Positions 24,245 to 35,289 of a DNA stretch of 64,000 nt are shown here, piece by piece; position 1 is the stretch's first letter; every line of letters starts with the position of its first letter. Location of the stretch: positions 29,959,637 through 30,023,636 of the forward strand of contig OU342632.1 of NCBI GenBank assembly GCA_910589415.1. Direction: 5' to 3'. A program made the translations under genes and the position numbers. The notes below the pieces were generated by a model. The model was given only the letters and a program-made list of their open reading frames with translations, was not told the origin of the DNA and made no database searches. The DNA is from Malachius bipustulatus (taxonomy: Eukaryota; Arthropoda; Insecta; Coleoptera; Melyridae).

Positions 24245-25591
24245 AGAGGCTGTTATAGGAAAGTGATTGTGTCAACTCCTCCAAATTAGAAATGGCATCG
24301 TTCGCATCCCTAATTTATTTATTATAAGGAGGGTCCTTTATCTACAAGAAGGGGAGGAACTCCTGCCAACTCAACACACAGCACCTTAGATAAGAAGATA
24401 TTCAGGAGGCTATTGAGTCAAATCCCCTAATCGGAAAATATTTCAAATGAGAAAGAATATAGCGGTTAATAATAAATAAATAGTATCCAGCTACCATAAC
24501 CGCACCAACTATCATATAAAGACTCTGACGTCATTTTGGAGAGTAAACGCGAGTCTCTACGTTATTAAAAATGCGATCACTATAATACAAAAATATCAAA
24601 TAACATAAGAACTGATCCAGAAAGCAAATTTTACAAAAAAAAATGGCTCTAGTTAAGTAGGGTTTGTATTTCATCAAACATATTTACAATTAATTAGTAG
24701 CTCTCAGAGACCTGCTCGATTTGTATATCCATCAATGAATTCGTCTAAGCCAAGTTGCGACGTTTCAAATTTCAAATTAGGTTATCTCGTTTGTAATCCA
24801 GTTTCAATTAGTTATGAAATCAAAGTCACTTACTTCAGTACACTTAATTAAAACGAACAAACTTTTAATTGGTAACAGGAGCAGATGCAAGCAAACTACA
24901 ACTTCGACAAGAAAATTACAGAGAGCGACACCCCGGAATAAACTCTCCGTTTTGGAATAGGAAAAACTAAATAATAATTACTGTAGATCGCGCTCGTATA
25001 CAGTCGGCTGCACTGGTGCTGGCGCTCTAATCAAACTTTTAAAGCTGTATTAGCTTTTCAAATTTTCTTTTAATTTGATTGCGTCCTCTATTTGGTGTAT
25101 GAATATTCATAATGAATGGAAATTAATTCCTGGATGGAAAAAAAACTACATTTTTTTCAGACATGTTCTACCATTACACATCCCCAGTGGCGTAGCTAGA
25201 ACTATTCGTGTGTGTGGAATAACAGGACTGAATAATCACTTGGCTGATGTTTTTTGGCTTAAGAATAAATATTGCTCTGCATTCAACTTATGTCTATTAG
25301 AGTACCGAAACGTCAGTCACTTCAAAAATGGTGCTTAAAGACTCTATATTACATTATTTGAGCGACGTCAATCAAACTGACATGCTGTACCTGTAAACTG
25401 GAAAAATAGTGTGGAAGTGTTTCTAAAGCATACAGCGTTCAGCAGCATCTCATATCGAACTGATTTTATAAATTTGATTTTTTTACTTTAAATTTAAGGA
25501 AAATCTTGAGGGGGTGCTTCATAATATGTGTGGGAGTGGGACCGACTTTAAAAAGTGATTTAAAGACCTCAAAAAATTTCAAAAGTGTTTA
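24245..25591. other. non-coding interval
   Basis: Unique-looking AT-rich DNA. The 87-codon ORF at 25075-25338 lacks any recognisable domain. No promoter or RNA gene seen. Confidence 0.5.
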
Positions 25592-25593
25592 TA

Positions 25594-26335
25594 CAGGGTG
25601 TGTTTCTTAATAACGTGCTAATACTTCAGGATGTGATTCCACAGGTCATTTTATGAAGAAAATTTTATATGAAATTATGTCCGCAAAGGCTTGAATTTTT
25701 TTCTACAGTGTGTTGAATTTTTGTTTCTTCAAGAGCTATTTTTTATTACCTACCTACGAAAGTAGTTTACATATTTTTCTCAAATTTGGCATATCTTCAC
25801 GGAATATTAAACCACACATTTTAATTAGAAAAGTTTTTCTATTTCTTCACCAGTGGCATCCCTACAAACATATCCTCCGACATTTTTTTCAAAAAAATTG
25901 CTGCGCCACTGACATTTTGCCCTGCGGATATTTATTCTGATTAGTCTGATCAATTCTACTTACATAAAAACGACCTGCTGCGTTTTTCTCGTCGAACAAT
26001 TAAATTAAAATTATATTAATTTAACAAAATTAGCGAATAATATTTAGTTTATTTTGAAAACAGAAAATCAGAGTGGATCAATGTAAAATTTTTCTAATTA
26101 AAATACCTGGTTCTATATCCTATTAAGAAATGTCAAAATTAAAAAAAAATCGAAAAAATCTAAACTGTTTTCAGAGACAAAATAAAAAATAGCTCTTATA
26201 AGAACCCAAAAATTCAACACCCTGTAGAAATAAATTTAAGCCGTTGCGAACATAGGTTCATATTAACTTTTCTTCATAAAACGACCCGAGGAATCATATC
26301 CAGAAGTTTTAGCATGTTATTAAGGAAACACCCTG
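25594..26335. mobile_element. foldback element with TA-CAGGGTGT ends (1)
   Basis: Left end CAGGGTGTGTTTCTTAATAA is mirrored at the right end (ttattaaggaaacaccctg), and both ends abut TA. The mirrored arms run inward for ~180 bp or more (tcacaggtcattttatgaag versus cttcataaaacgacccgag). It is a member of the TACAGGGTG-ended palindromic family that fills this region, probably Tc1/mariner-like non-autonomous copies given the TA. Confidence 0.8.
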
Positions 26336-26461
26336 TACAGGGTGGTCCATCCTCGCGTAGTTATCCCATAGCGGCCTTATCGCTCAAGATAGAAAAAAAG
26401 ATTTGAGTAAAAAGTTTTATGGTTTGAGGGGACCTGTAACCTTAAATCATTTTCAGCTATA

Positions 26462-27840
26462 CAGGGTGTCCCATTTTAAAGGGGTGGAGGAAACGTCATT
26501 TTTTTAAATAGAACACCCTATTTCTTTTTACATTTTCAGATTGTCTGGAAAAAATTTTTTTACAGTTTAAATTTGTAACGAGTAATTATAATGAGTTATA
26601 AACAAATGAAAATCGCAATTTTCTATTTTCAAAGCAGCTTAGCCTGAAAACGGGTCAAGATTAGTTTAATACTAAGTTTTGAAAAATCAGAGTTTAAAAA
26701 AAAAAATTTTCAACAGGGTGCACCATGTATCCTTCTCTATATTGCTATCTCCTAACGCTAACAGATACAGAGTCGGTTAAACAAGTCCAAAGGAGCACAA
26801 TTTTGTGACCATCTCGATTCCGTCGAGACATACAAGATATCTTTGACCGTTCCTGAAATATCCTGAAAAAACTGAAAAATGGAGATTTCTTATTTTTTCC
26901 ATATCTTTTTTATAATTGGAGATTAATGAATAGTTTTTTGTGGGCTTACATAAGTCGTCAAGAGCTACCCATCTGACATTTCAAAAATTTTCAAAGCCGA
27001 CTAGATCCCAGAATTTTCATAGTCAACTTTCGTTTTTCTTATGGCCACCATAGTGTTTTTTTTATGTTCTTCGGTATAAAAAAATCATAAAAACTAAAAA
27101 TTGTTAAACTTCAAAAAATAAATTTAAAAAAAAATTATTTTCTTTTCTCTTTACAAAAAAGACACATTTTTAGACCGAATTTCATAGACAAATTAAAAAA
27201 CCATAAGGAAAGCACTATTTCGGCGTATTTTACAAATGTTGACGTTTTTCGACGATTTTTTATTAGATTTTTCTTTGAAAAATTAAGAATAAAAATTTAA
27301 AAAAATTTTTTTGAAGTTTATTAATTTTTGGTTTCCATTATTTTTTTCATATCGAACGACATAAAAAAATAATATGACCGCCATAAGAAAAACGAAAGTT
27401 GACTGTGGAAACTCTTGGATCTAGTAAGCCTTGAAAATTTTTGAAACGTCAGATGGATAGCTCTTAACGGCTTATGTAAGCCTACAAAAAATTATTTATT
27501 AATTTCCAATAATAAAAAAGATATGAGGAAAATAAGAAATCTCGATTTTTCAGTTTTTTCAGGATATTTCAGGAACGGTCACAGATATCTTGCATGTTTT
27601 GACGGATTCGAGATGGCCACAAAACTGCGCATGTTTTCTCTAATTTAACCGACCCTGTATCTCTTAGCGTTCAGGAGATAGCAATATAGAGAAGGATACA
27701 TGGTGCACCCTGTATACCACAGCGTAGTATAATGAAAAGTTAAGATAGGGACATGTAATAAGCCGTTTTCTGATAACTTAACCCGTTTTCAATCTAATTA
27801 AGCTGCTTTGAAAATGAAAAATTGCAACTTTCATTTGTTT
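26462..27840. mobile_element. foldback element (2), split by element (3)
   Basis: Left arm at ~26461-26700 (caaatgaaaatcgcaatttt, then aaagcagctt) and right arm at ~27731-27840 (aagctgctttgaaaatg, then tttcatttgttta) are inverted copies of each other. The element at 26714-27712 sits between them. Its left outer end reads acagggtgtccc, and its right end is cut by element (4). The same arm sequence recurs in element (5). Confidence 0.7.
26714..27712. mobile_element. foldback element (3), ~1 kb near-perfect palindrome
   Basis: The left end (CAGGGTGCACCATGTATCCT) is mirrored at the right (aggatacatggtgcaccctg). Arms continue through atattgctatctcctaacg and the ctgaaatatcctgaa region. Centre near 27200. 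Composition is very T/A-rich and there is no coding sequence. Confidence 0.82.
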
Positions 27841-27843
27841 ATA

Positions 27844-28812
27844 CAGGGTGTCCGGTAAGTACCGCCTAATCTCTCGCGAGCATACAGGGGAGGTCAAAAT
27901 AAACCAAGTCTGTCATAAAAAAAAAACATTCCTAAAGTGTCCCTAAACGGAGATACAAAGCCCCAAAATGGTACCCTAAGATTTACTTTTTTGGCTCTAA
28001 CTTTTGAAACGACCTGTATAATTTGATGAAATTTTATTTTTTGAGTCATCAGGCATCAGGCCATCAGGCCATATTAAAGTCGATGTTTGACGTCGTCAGG
28101 GAAGTCAGGAACGGACTTATCATCATACTCGTTGAGTCAAAATTTTGACAGGTGTCACTTTACAGAGCGAAAAACTATTTTTTTGAATAGTCCAATATTT
28201 CATCTTTAAAAAAGGTGCTCTTAATTTATTTCGGTAAAACTGACGGTTTTCGAGATAAATCGATTTTTAGGAATGCGAAACACTCAAAAGTTACTAATGC
28301 TAAACACAAACAGGTAAAAATCAGGTTATTGTTGATAAACCTACCTACATAATGGATTGCTATTGACGGAACTTGGTCAAAATTCGCATAAAAGTCGATT
28401 TATCTTGAGAACCGCTAGTTTTTTCGAAATAAATTAAGAGCACCTTTTGTGAAGATGAATGACCAGTGTATTTAAAAAATAAGTTTTCAGCTCTGTAAAA
28501 TGACACCTGTCAAAACTTTGACACAATGAGTGTGGTGGTAAAACCGTTCCTGACTTCCTTGAGGACGTCAAACATCTACTCTGATATGGCTTAATGAGTC
28601 TTTATGGCCTCTATAAAAAATAAAAATTTCATCAAATTATACAGGTCGGTTCAAAAGTTAGAGCCAAAAAAGTAAATTGCGGGGCACCCTTTTATTAGGG
28701 CTCCATATCTCCGTTTGGGGACACTTTAGGATTTTTTTTTTATGACAGACTATATTTTTTTTATGTCCCCTGTATGCTCCTGAGAGATTAGGAGGTACTT
28801 ACCGGACACCCT
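27844..28812. mobile_element. foldback element (4), ~0.97 kb
   Basis: Ends CAGGGTGTCCGGTAAGTACC and (mirrored) ggtacttaccggacaccct, with flanking TATA on both sides. Arms carry mirrored ttttggctctaacttttgaa and tgacaggtgtcactttacag blocks. It lies between the arm of element (2) and that of element (5). Confidence 0.82.
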
Positions 28813-29686
28813 ATATAGTGCTTCTTAAAAGTAACGGATAAATTCATTTTCTCAGTTAATATTTGTAAAATAAAAAAACGAAACAGGTCAAATTTTGAAT
28901 TTAATTTATGTTCTATTGACGTAACATTTTTTATACAGGGTGTTCCTTGGTTCAGTAATGACGTCTTGCATATATTTTTTAATAGGACACCCTGTATATT
29001 ATTGTATTTTCATATTTCCTGAGAAAATCCAATGAGAATGGTTTTTGCAGTTACAGTTTAAATTGAGTTATAAACTTACGAGTTATAAACAAATGAAAAT
29101 CACAATTTTCCATTTTCAAAGCAGCTCACATTGAAAACGGCTCCAAATATCGAAAAACGGCGAACATGTCCCTATCTTAACTTTTCATGTGTTACCTACT
29201 TTACAGTGTATTTGAAATTTTTATACAGGGCGATTAAAAATCTGATTATTTCCATCACCCTATATGTATTAAAATTTTATCCACATAGTAAGATACCATG
29301 TGAAAAGTTAAGATACGGACATGTAAGCCGTTTGCCGTTTTGTGATATTTCGAGCCGTTTTCAATGTGAGCTGCTTGGAAAATGGAAAATTGCGATTTTC
29401 ATTTGTTTATAACTCGTAAGTTTATAACTCAATTTAAACTGCGACAGTAAAAACCATTCTTACGGGATTTTCTCAGACAATCTGAAAATGTAATAATATA
29501 CAGGGTGTCCTATTAAAAAAAATATGCAAGACGTCATTACTGAACCAAGGAACACCCTGTATAAAAAATGTTACGTCAATAGAACATAAATTAAATTCAA
29601 AATTTGACCTGTTTCGTTTTTTTTTATTTTACAAAAAATATTAACAACTGAGAAAATTAATTTATCCGTTATTACAGATATCAAAG

Positions 29687-30721
29687 ATGGCTCCTACTGA
29701 AGGCTGTTTGTCTGCTGGGCTCTGTAAATATTGCAGAAAATCAGTGGTAAATAGTGTGAAGTGCACTGTGTGTCTTGGTCAATATCATCCCTCTTGTGCT
29801 GGGAGAATAAAAAATGCTATTCCTATTGGCGATAATTTAATAATTTGCTGTCAAGATCATGAAATAGGTGTGAGTAAAAACAACAATGTTCAGTTTGATG
29901 GCAGTCAAGAACAATTCATATTATTGAAGCAATTGCTTGAGAGTAAGGATGAAATTATTGTTGAATTGAGAAAGGAAATAGATCTGTTAAATGATAAAAT
30001 ATGTTTGATGACTGAGCTGAAATTGGCTAGAAATTGCCATAATTGTAACATAAAGGATAAAAAAACTCCTGAAGTAAAAGGACTGGCAGGCAAAAAAAGA
30101 GCTGACAACTCTGATAAACAATCTGCTATAGATAAAACAGTTTCATTCAGTGATGAAGAAATTAAAGTAAATAAACAGGTTGATGTAGACAATTTAATAA
30201 ACAAGCAGCAGAAAATCATGAATACTATAATAAATCTTGCGGATGGAGAGGAGGAAACCTTGACTGGGGAGGCTGCGCATGATGGTTCAACTTGGACAGA
30301 TGTGGTTAGAAAAAACAAAAACAAAGGAAAAATTATGAATAAAGCAAAACAATCCAAGTTCATTTCCACACAGATGGGACCTTTCTCTGCTGCTAAGATG
30401 AAAATTAGACCCGTAGAGAGAACAAGTTATATTTACATATCAAACCTAAGTGTGAAGACAAACTGTGAAGATATTATTGCCTGCTTAAAGGAACAAGAAG
30501 ATAAGGACTATTATTGTGAAGAAATTCCTCCAAAAACGCTACATCCAAGGGTTAAATCATTTAAAATTGGAGTACCCTCTTATTTGGAATCTGTTTTCAG
30601 ATCACCAAACTTTTGGCCAGCTGGCACAGTTGTCAACCGATACTACTTTCCGAAGACAAACTTAAATTTAAATAAATCCAAGGAAAATCCTGATTTTTTA
30701 GAAAAAAGACACTCAAATTAA
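29687..30721 (+). CDS. LINE ORF1 protein with PHD-like zinc finger (complete ORF)
   Basis: 344 residues, uninterrupted. Residues ~13-58 form a cysteine/histidine array, CKYC...CTVC...HPSC...CC, that fits a PHD-type finger. Residues ~78-112 are a predicted coiled coil (LLKQLLESKDEIIVELRKEI). A basic, low-complexity middle follows (KKNKNKGKIMNKAKQSK, ~209-225). The C-terminal ~100 residues (SYIYISNLSVKTNCEDIIAC to WPAGTVVNRYYFPK) resemble the nucleic-acid-binding C-terminal domain of arthropod CR1/Jockey-type ORF1 proteins. Such ORF1 proteins bind the element RNA. The stop codon shares bases with the ORF2 start (TAATG), a known reinitiation arrangement. Being intact may reflect youth or selection. 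Confidence 0.85.
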   Translation: MAPTEGCLSAGLCKYCRKSVVNSVKCTVCLGQYHPSCAGRIKNAIPIGDNLIICCQDHEIGVSKNNNVQFDGSQEQFILLKQLLESKDEIIVELRKEIDLLNDKICLMTELKLARNCHNCNIKDKKTPEVKGLAGKKRADNSDKQSAIDKTVSFSDEEIKVNKQVDVDNLINKQQKIMNTIINLADGEEETLTGEAAHDGSTWTDVVRKNKNKGKIMNKAKQSKFISTQMGPFSAAKMKIRPVERTSYIYISNLSVKTNCEDIIACLKEQEDKDYYCEEIPPKTLHPRVKSFKIGVPSYLESVFRSPNFWPAGTVVNRYYFPKTNLNLNKSKENPDFLEKRHSN

Positions 30722-30819
30722 TGCATGCTAATATACAGGGGATTTCTCGCAAATGTTCTAGTCTTGATATCCTGTTAGACTCACATAATGTAGATATTTT
30801 ATGCATAACAGAACATTGA
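30721..30819 (+). pseudogene. truncated ORF2: first 32 codons of the endonuclease
   Basis: Begins at the ATG that overlaps the ORF1 stop. The peptide MHANIQGISRKCSSLDILL through DILCITEH is the standard opening of the apurinic-like endonuclease domain of LINE ORF2, where N-x-Q-G is the first catalytic motif and TEH-W the next conserved stretch. The Trp codon after TEH is TGA here, and within ~15 bases the sequence leaves the family and joins 3' UTR-like DNA. A deletion of several kilobases is inferred. Confidence 0.85.
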
Positions 30820-31029
30820 CTCACATCTGTTTTGCAAATAAAAGCGAGAGTGAGCGATATTTAATTGTATAGACTGTTTGCGTTCTTACTCTAATCGTAC
30901 AATGTCATATTTTTTGTATTACTTTATGTATCTCCCATCCATAATTGGCCTTTGGCTGTGTGATGGTGTACCTACACCTAAATAAATAAATAAATAAATA
31001 AAATAAATTACTCTTGAGAAGCACTGTAT

Positions 31030-32904
31030 GTAGAATACAAAATATTAATGCCTTCCTTGCCATGGCAAAAAATCGAAATGATACCTGACTTGAGCTTATA
31101 TATTGTCGTCGCCACTCTTATTTTTACAAAACCTGATCATATCTTTGGAAAAAAAGAGCTAATACCTACAGGAACTACGTATACCGGTAAGAAAATTTAC
31201 TATAGGTAGGTACATCTTGAGAAGTGAATTTTGTCAAACGCATACAGCATCATGCTCCGAGTTCGCAGGTATTACTGAAGAAAACCCTGTATAAATAGAA
31301 AATTTTGTTGACGTTTTTTTCCAGAAATATGATTGGCGCTACGGTAGTGAAATTAGAAACATTTTTTAATGCTCCTGTAGATGTATCTTTTAAAGCTGCT
31401 TGGGAATTGTTTTCAACATTTAAGGTTATGTATTTTTTCACAGGTTATGATCAAAATATCAAAATTTTACCAGGTTATGTTTTTGCGAGAGTTCACTAGA
31501 GTTCTATAATAGTACGATTAAGTTTAAAAAGTCATATAGGCTAAACAAGTAACTATTGTGGCGCCACCAAGTAGGCAAATTTGACACTTTCATGCGGCAA
31601 GTCCTGCGTGCCCGCTGTTCATTTTAATGTATTTGTTATTGCAAACATGAGGTCGTTCCGAGTATACAAAAATCGGAAAGTGTTTGTTGTACACGAGTAC
31701 CTTAAATGCTTGAGATTACATAGCTATTTATTACTCCTGAATCTTTTTTTAGATAGTAAATTAAAGTTAAAAATTTTAGTTAATAATTTAAGGCATATAA
31801 GTAATACTAATAAAACAATAACTACTGCTATAATTTTTTCGAGCTGTATTTCAGACGAAGGGTAACATTTTCTTGCTTTACAGCTGCAAAATATGTTTAA
31901 AACTCTTCGACTTATTATACATAAGCTCAATAAAAACCCCGAAAACATGAGATGAAATATGAACTTATTATGCGTTGATAAGAAAGGTGATATTTTTTTA
32001 ATGGACAATTAATATATCACCTGAACAATGGGACAATAATAGGTTTTTTCATTTTTATGAGTGCTATGTGCACCAGGAGTCTCTCTAAATGAGCGCTGTT
32101 CCTTGAAGAAAAGTTCCATGTAAACGTATTCTCTAACACCGCTCATGTGAAAACTCATCATGAGATTTCGCCCATTTCTCAACGATTTAAAACGAAAGCA
32201 GTCGAGACTGGGTGCTTGGAAATGACTTTTAATAATTATTGTAGTCATAATAAATTTAAAAATCTATAAGTTCACTGCCAAATAATAATTTTAAAAGGGT
32301 TTCATTATCCAAACGAGCTGTCAAAAATTGCAAAGCAAGGTTATACTGCCGCACGAAAGTGCGAAAAAAATCCACGAGGAGGCGCGCGCGCCGCAAACAT
32401 CCGATACTTACTTAGCCTATACGTATCGATTAAGAATACTCATCCTTCTGATAGTTCGATTTATTTTGTTTCATTTACGTGGTTCTCATAGAAACCGTCA
32501 AGTTTGTGACGATAGATATGATCAAGATAGAATGATAGAAACACTCCATCCCGCAAAAATACGTCAACATTGGTTTTGAATAAGAATTAAATGCAAAACA
32601 CAGACGATAGAATGTCATTACGTGAATAAATTTTCTGTAGTTGTCAGTGGCTGTCAAACTGACTTAAACCGTTTAATTCATTGTTTGAATGATTCCTTTA
32701 ATAATTTACGCTCGTTCACACCTTGAAATTTTACTGTTTGACATTTTCTGGTGAAATGAAAAATCTCAATTCGGACGGTTAGTATGACGTCACATATGAT
32801 TTTTTAAACTTAATATCGTACCATACAAGAAGTAATATAAATGTATTTATGAAATAACCACCGACTAATATTAATTATATATTCCAGTACAACCGTGGAT
32901 AAGG
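31030..32904. other. non-coding interval
   Basis: AT-rich DNA with several 60-95 codon ORFs on both strands (31250-32657) that overlap one another and carry no recognised domain. Includes ccctgtataaat near 31285, another fragment of the CAGGGTG-type family. Confidence 0.45.
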
Positions 32905-34904
32905 CTTATAGTGGAGAGGGTCTGTCAAAAAAAAAGGCTCCATCCGCCTTGGACTCGAGAATTTTTTTTGATTTTTTTTTTCATAAAGTTGGACCCCCTC
33001 TTCATTTTGGTGGCATTTTCAAAAATTTAATCGACGCCCTGGCGGAGAAATGTGCTTGCGAAGACATCGGCAATGGGTTTATTGCACATAACTCGCTTAA
33101 TTCAACTCTGAGCATAGTAAATATCCTGTCAAAAAATGAAGAGCTCTCGAAGACGCGTAATTTGAACTTTTACTGGTCCAAATCGGTCAAACGGTTCTCG
33201 AGATATCGCATTTTCAATTTCAAGGCCCTTTCTTCAGGGTTCTGCAGCGGTGCGAATACACCGCCGTCCGTGTTCGCGTGTTTTGCATGGAAAAAATCGA
33301 CTTAGGGACTTAATTTTTTTTTTCATCGACAGACAGCAGTGTCCTCAATGATGCCTGAAATTTTGAAGTCGCTATCTCGATTAGAGGGGGAGGGGGAGGG
33401 GAAATCATAATTAAAATTCAAATTGCTATAACTTTCGCTAATATTGGGGCGTCGGGCTCAACCAATGGGAGATGACACTTTGGAATGCCTACTTTAAAAT
33501 AGTATTTTTTTTTTCGATTCCGCCAATATTGGCAAGATGCCAGCAGAAAAACCGATTTCCCTCCCCCCTTTTTTTTCTTAAAACTGTTTTTTTGCCATGA
33601 AAGAAGGGGGTGTGGGTAAATTTTTTTTCGTCATTAGACGGGAATTTTTTTTATCTTTGATTTGAGCTCCAGTAGACCTCGATCGGACCATTATTAAGGT
33701 CACAGGGTCACCAAACGCGTTTGGTCCTGTAGAATGGCAAGGATTAGGGTTAGCGGGTTCCGCTACCCGGCATTTTTTAGGGCTAAGTGTCCCCTTTCAA
33801 GATTTTTTTACCCCATGTCGCTATCTTAATTAGGGCCTGCACGCGGACGTGATATGTAAACCAGTTAATCTAGCGTGTGTGTCTGCGAGAGAAGAGAGAA
33901 AGAGAGGGAGCGCTAGGCTTCGCCCCCGGCTCTCGCGGCTCCGCGGCTAGATTAATTGGTTTACATATCACGTCCGCGTGCAGGCCCTAATTAAGATAGC
34001 GACATGGGGTACAAAAATCTTGAAAGGGGACTTAGCCCTAAAAAATGCCGGGTAGCGGAACCCGCTAACCCTAATCCTTGCCATTCTACAGGACCAAACG
34101 CGTTTGGTGACCCTGTGACCTTAATAATGGTCCGATCGAGGTTTACTGGAGCTCAAATCAAAGATAAAAAAAATTCCCGTCCGATGACGAAAAAAATTTT
34201 ACCCACACCCCCTTCTTTCATGGCAAAAAACCAGTTTTAAGAAAAAAAAAAAGGGGGAGGGAAATCGGTTTTTCTGCTGGCATCTTGCCAATATTGGCGG
34301 AATCGAAAAAAAAAAAATACTATTTTAAAGTAGGCATTCCAAAGTGTCATCTCCCATTGGTTGAGCCCGACGCCCCAATATTAGCGAAAGTTATAGCAAT
34401 TTGAATTTTAATTATGATTTCCCCTCCCCCTCCCCCTCTAATCGAGATAGCGACTTCAAAATTTCAGGCATCATTGAGGACACTGCTGTCTGTCGATGAA
34501 AAAAAAATTAAGTCCCTAAGTCGATTTTTTCCATGCAAAACACGCGAACACGGACGGCGGCGTATTCGCACCGCTGCAGAACCCTGAAGAAAGGGCCTTG
34601 AAATTGAAAATGCGATATCTCGAGAACCGTTTGACCGATTTGGACCAGTAAAAGTTCAAATTACGCGTCTTCGAGAGCTCTTCATTTTTTGACAGGATAT
34701 TTACTATGCTCAGAGTTGAATTAAGCGAGTTATATGCAAAAAACCCATTGCCTATGTCTTCGCAAGCACATTTCTCCGCCAGGGCGTCGATTAAATTTTT
34801 GAAAATGCCACCAAAATGAAGAGGGGGTCCAACTTTATGAAAAAAAAACAAAAAAAATTCTCGAGTCCAAGGCGGTTTGAAAGTTAGACCCTCTCTACTA
34901 TTAG
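32905..34904. mobile_element. 2.0 kb near-perfect inverted repeat (long hairpin)
   Basis: The left arm 32905-33873 and right arm 33947-34904 are almost identical in inverted orientation, with a 73 bp GC-rich loop (gagagggagcgctaggctt region). Both arms carry the same ~110-codon open frame facing the loop (32895-33305 on plus, 34851-34516 on minus; shared peptide GPPLHFGGIFKNLIDALAEK). The frame has no recognisable domain, and its mirror copy shows it is a product of the palindrome. A transcript across both arms would fold into a ~960 bp hairpin. Confidence 0.9.
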
Positions 34905-34962
34905 CGGTTTCAAAATAAAAAACGGCCTAGTAAAAATACTATCATTTATGCAAAATTTCAAG

Positions 34963-34990
34963 CTTTCGTCGATTATCTCGACTTCATCAG
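34963..34990 (-). ncRNA. hammerhead-like core (second)
   Basis: On the minus strand: CTGATGA (34990-34984), one extra A, stem II GTCGA / TCGAC closed by GATAA, then GAAAG (34967-34963) followed by CTTGAAAT. The GAAAGCTT context could form only a 2 bp helix III, as in dimeric hammerheads of Penelope-like elements. The extra base between CTGATGA and stem II matches the irregularity at 11313. It is probably a fragment of a Penelope-like terminal repeat just outside the 2 kb hairpin. Confidence 0.45.
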
Positions 34991-35289
34991 GAAAACTACA
35001 AAAAAAAACTTACCAAGTGATATGCCATTCGGTCATCAATCATCTCAGTAAAAAGTCAGAATCTTCAAAACTACGAGAGTCACTGATGGTTGTTATTAAC
35101 TTACACTCCCACATTACAAAAAAACACTTATCACTAACGAAACAGTACCATCACATACACATTGTTTAAAAACTTTTATAAAATAAATCGCGACATCATG
35201 AATCTATGAAGTAAGTAAGTATAAGCAAATACATTAGACTATAATACGTCCAACTCCGGCAATTTTACATGCATTTCGAAGGCAGCCTA

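Larger units (their letters stand above)
29672..31007 (+). mobile_element. LINE derivative keeping ORF1 but almost no ORF2 (half-LINE)
   Basis: It starts 15 bases before the ORF1 ATG and ends in a (TAAA)n tail at 30979-31007. Comparison of the two arms of the host palindrome shows the pre-insertion site, ccgttact(c/t)tt, and a minimal duplication TTA at 29669-29671 and 31008-31010. The order is: short leader, complete ORF1 (344 codons), ORF2 start overlapping the ORF1 stop as TAATG, 32 codons of ORF2, then a ~190 bp 3' UTR-like segment and tail. Endonuclease and reverse transcriptase are missing. An intact-looking ORF1 next to an almost wholly missing ORF2 parallels the ORF1-only HAL1 elements derived from mammalian L1. 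Confidence 0.85.
28813..31029. mobile_element. foldback element (5), right arm split by a LINE
   Basis: The left arm (from atagtgcttcttaaaagtaa at 28815) is mirrored by the right arm ending at 29671 (ttaatttatccgtta) and resumed after the LINE at 31008 (ttactcttgagaagcactgt). Mirrored internal landmarks include the pair acagggtgttccttggttca / tgaaccaaggaacaccctgt and atgttctattgacgtaacat with its complement. The centre is near 29245, where a short, less complementary segment lies. Without the LINE the palindrome is ~880 bp. Confidence 0.85.

Noticed and set aside
29905..30369. 154-codon minus-strand ORF
   Set aside because: It is the antisense shadow of the LINE ORF1, whose Lys/Glu-rich codons read as Phe/Leu/Ser on the other strand.
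32895..33305. 136-codon ORF with a mirrored 111-codon copy at 34516-34851
   Set aside because: Both are in the arms of the 2 kb inverted repeat; the duplication explains why they match. No domain, no signal peptide and poly-A/T encoded Phe/Lys runs.
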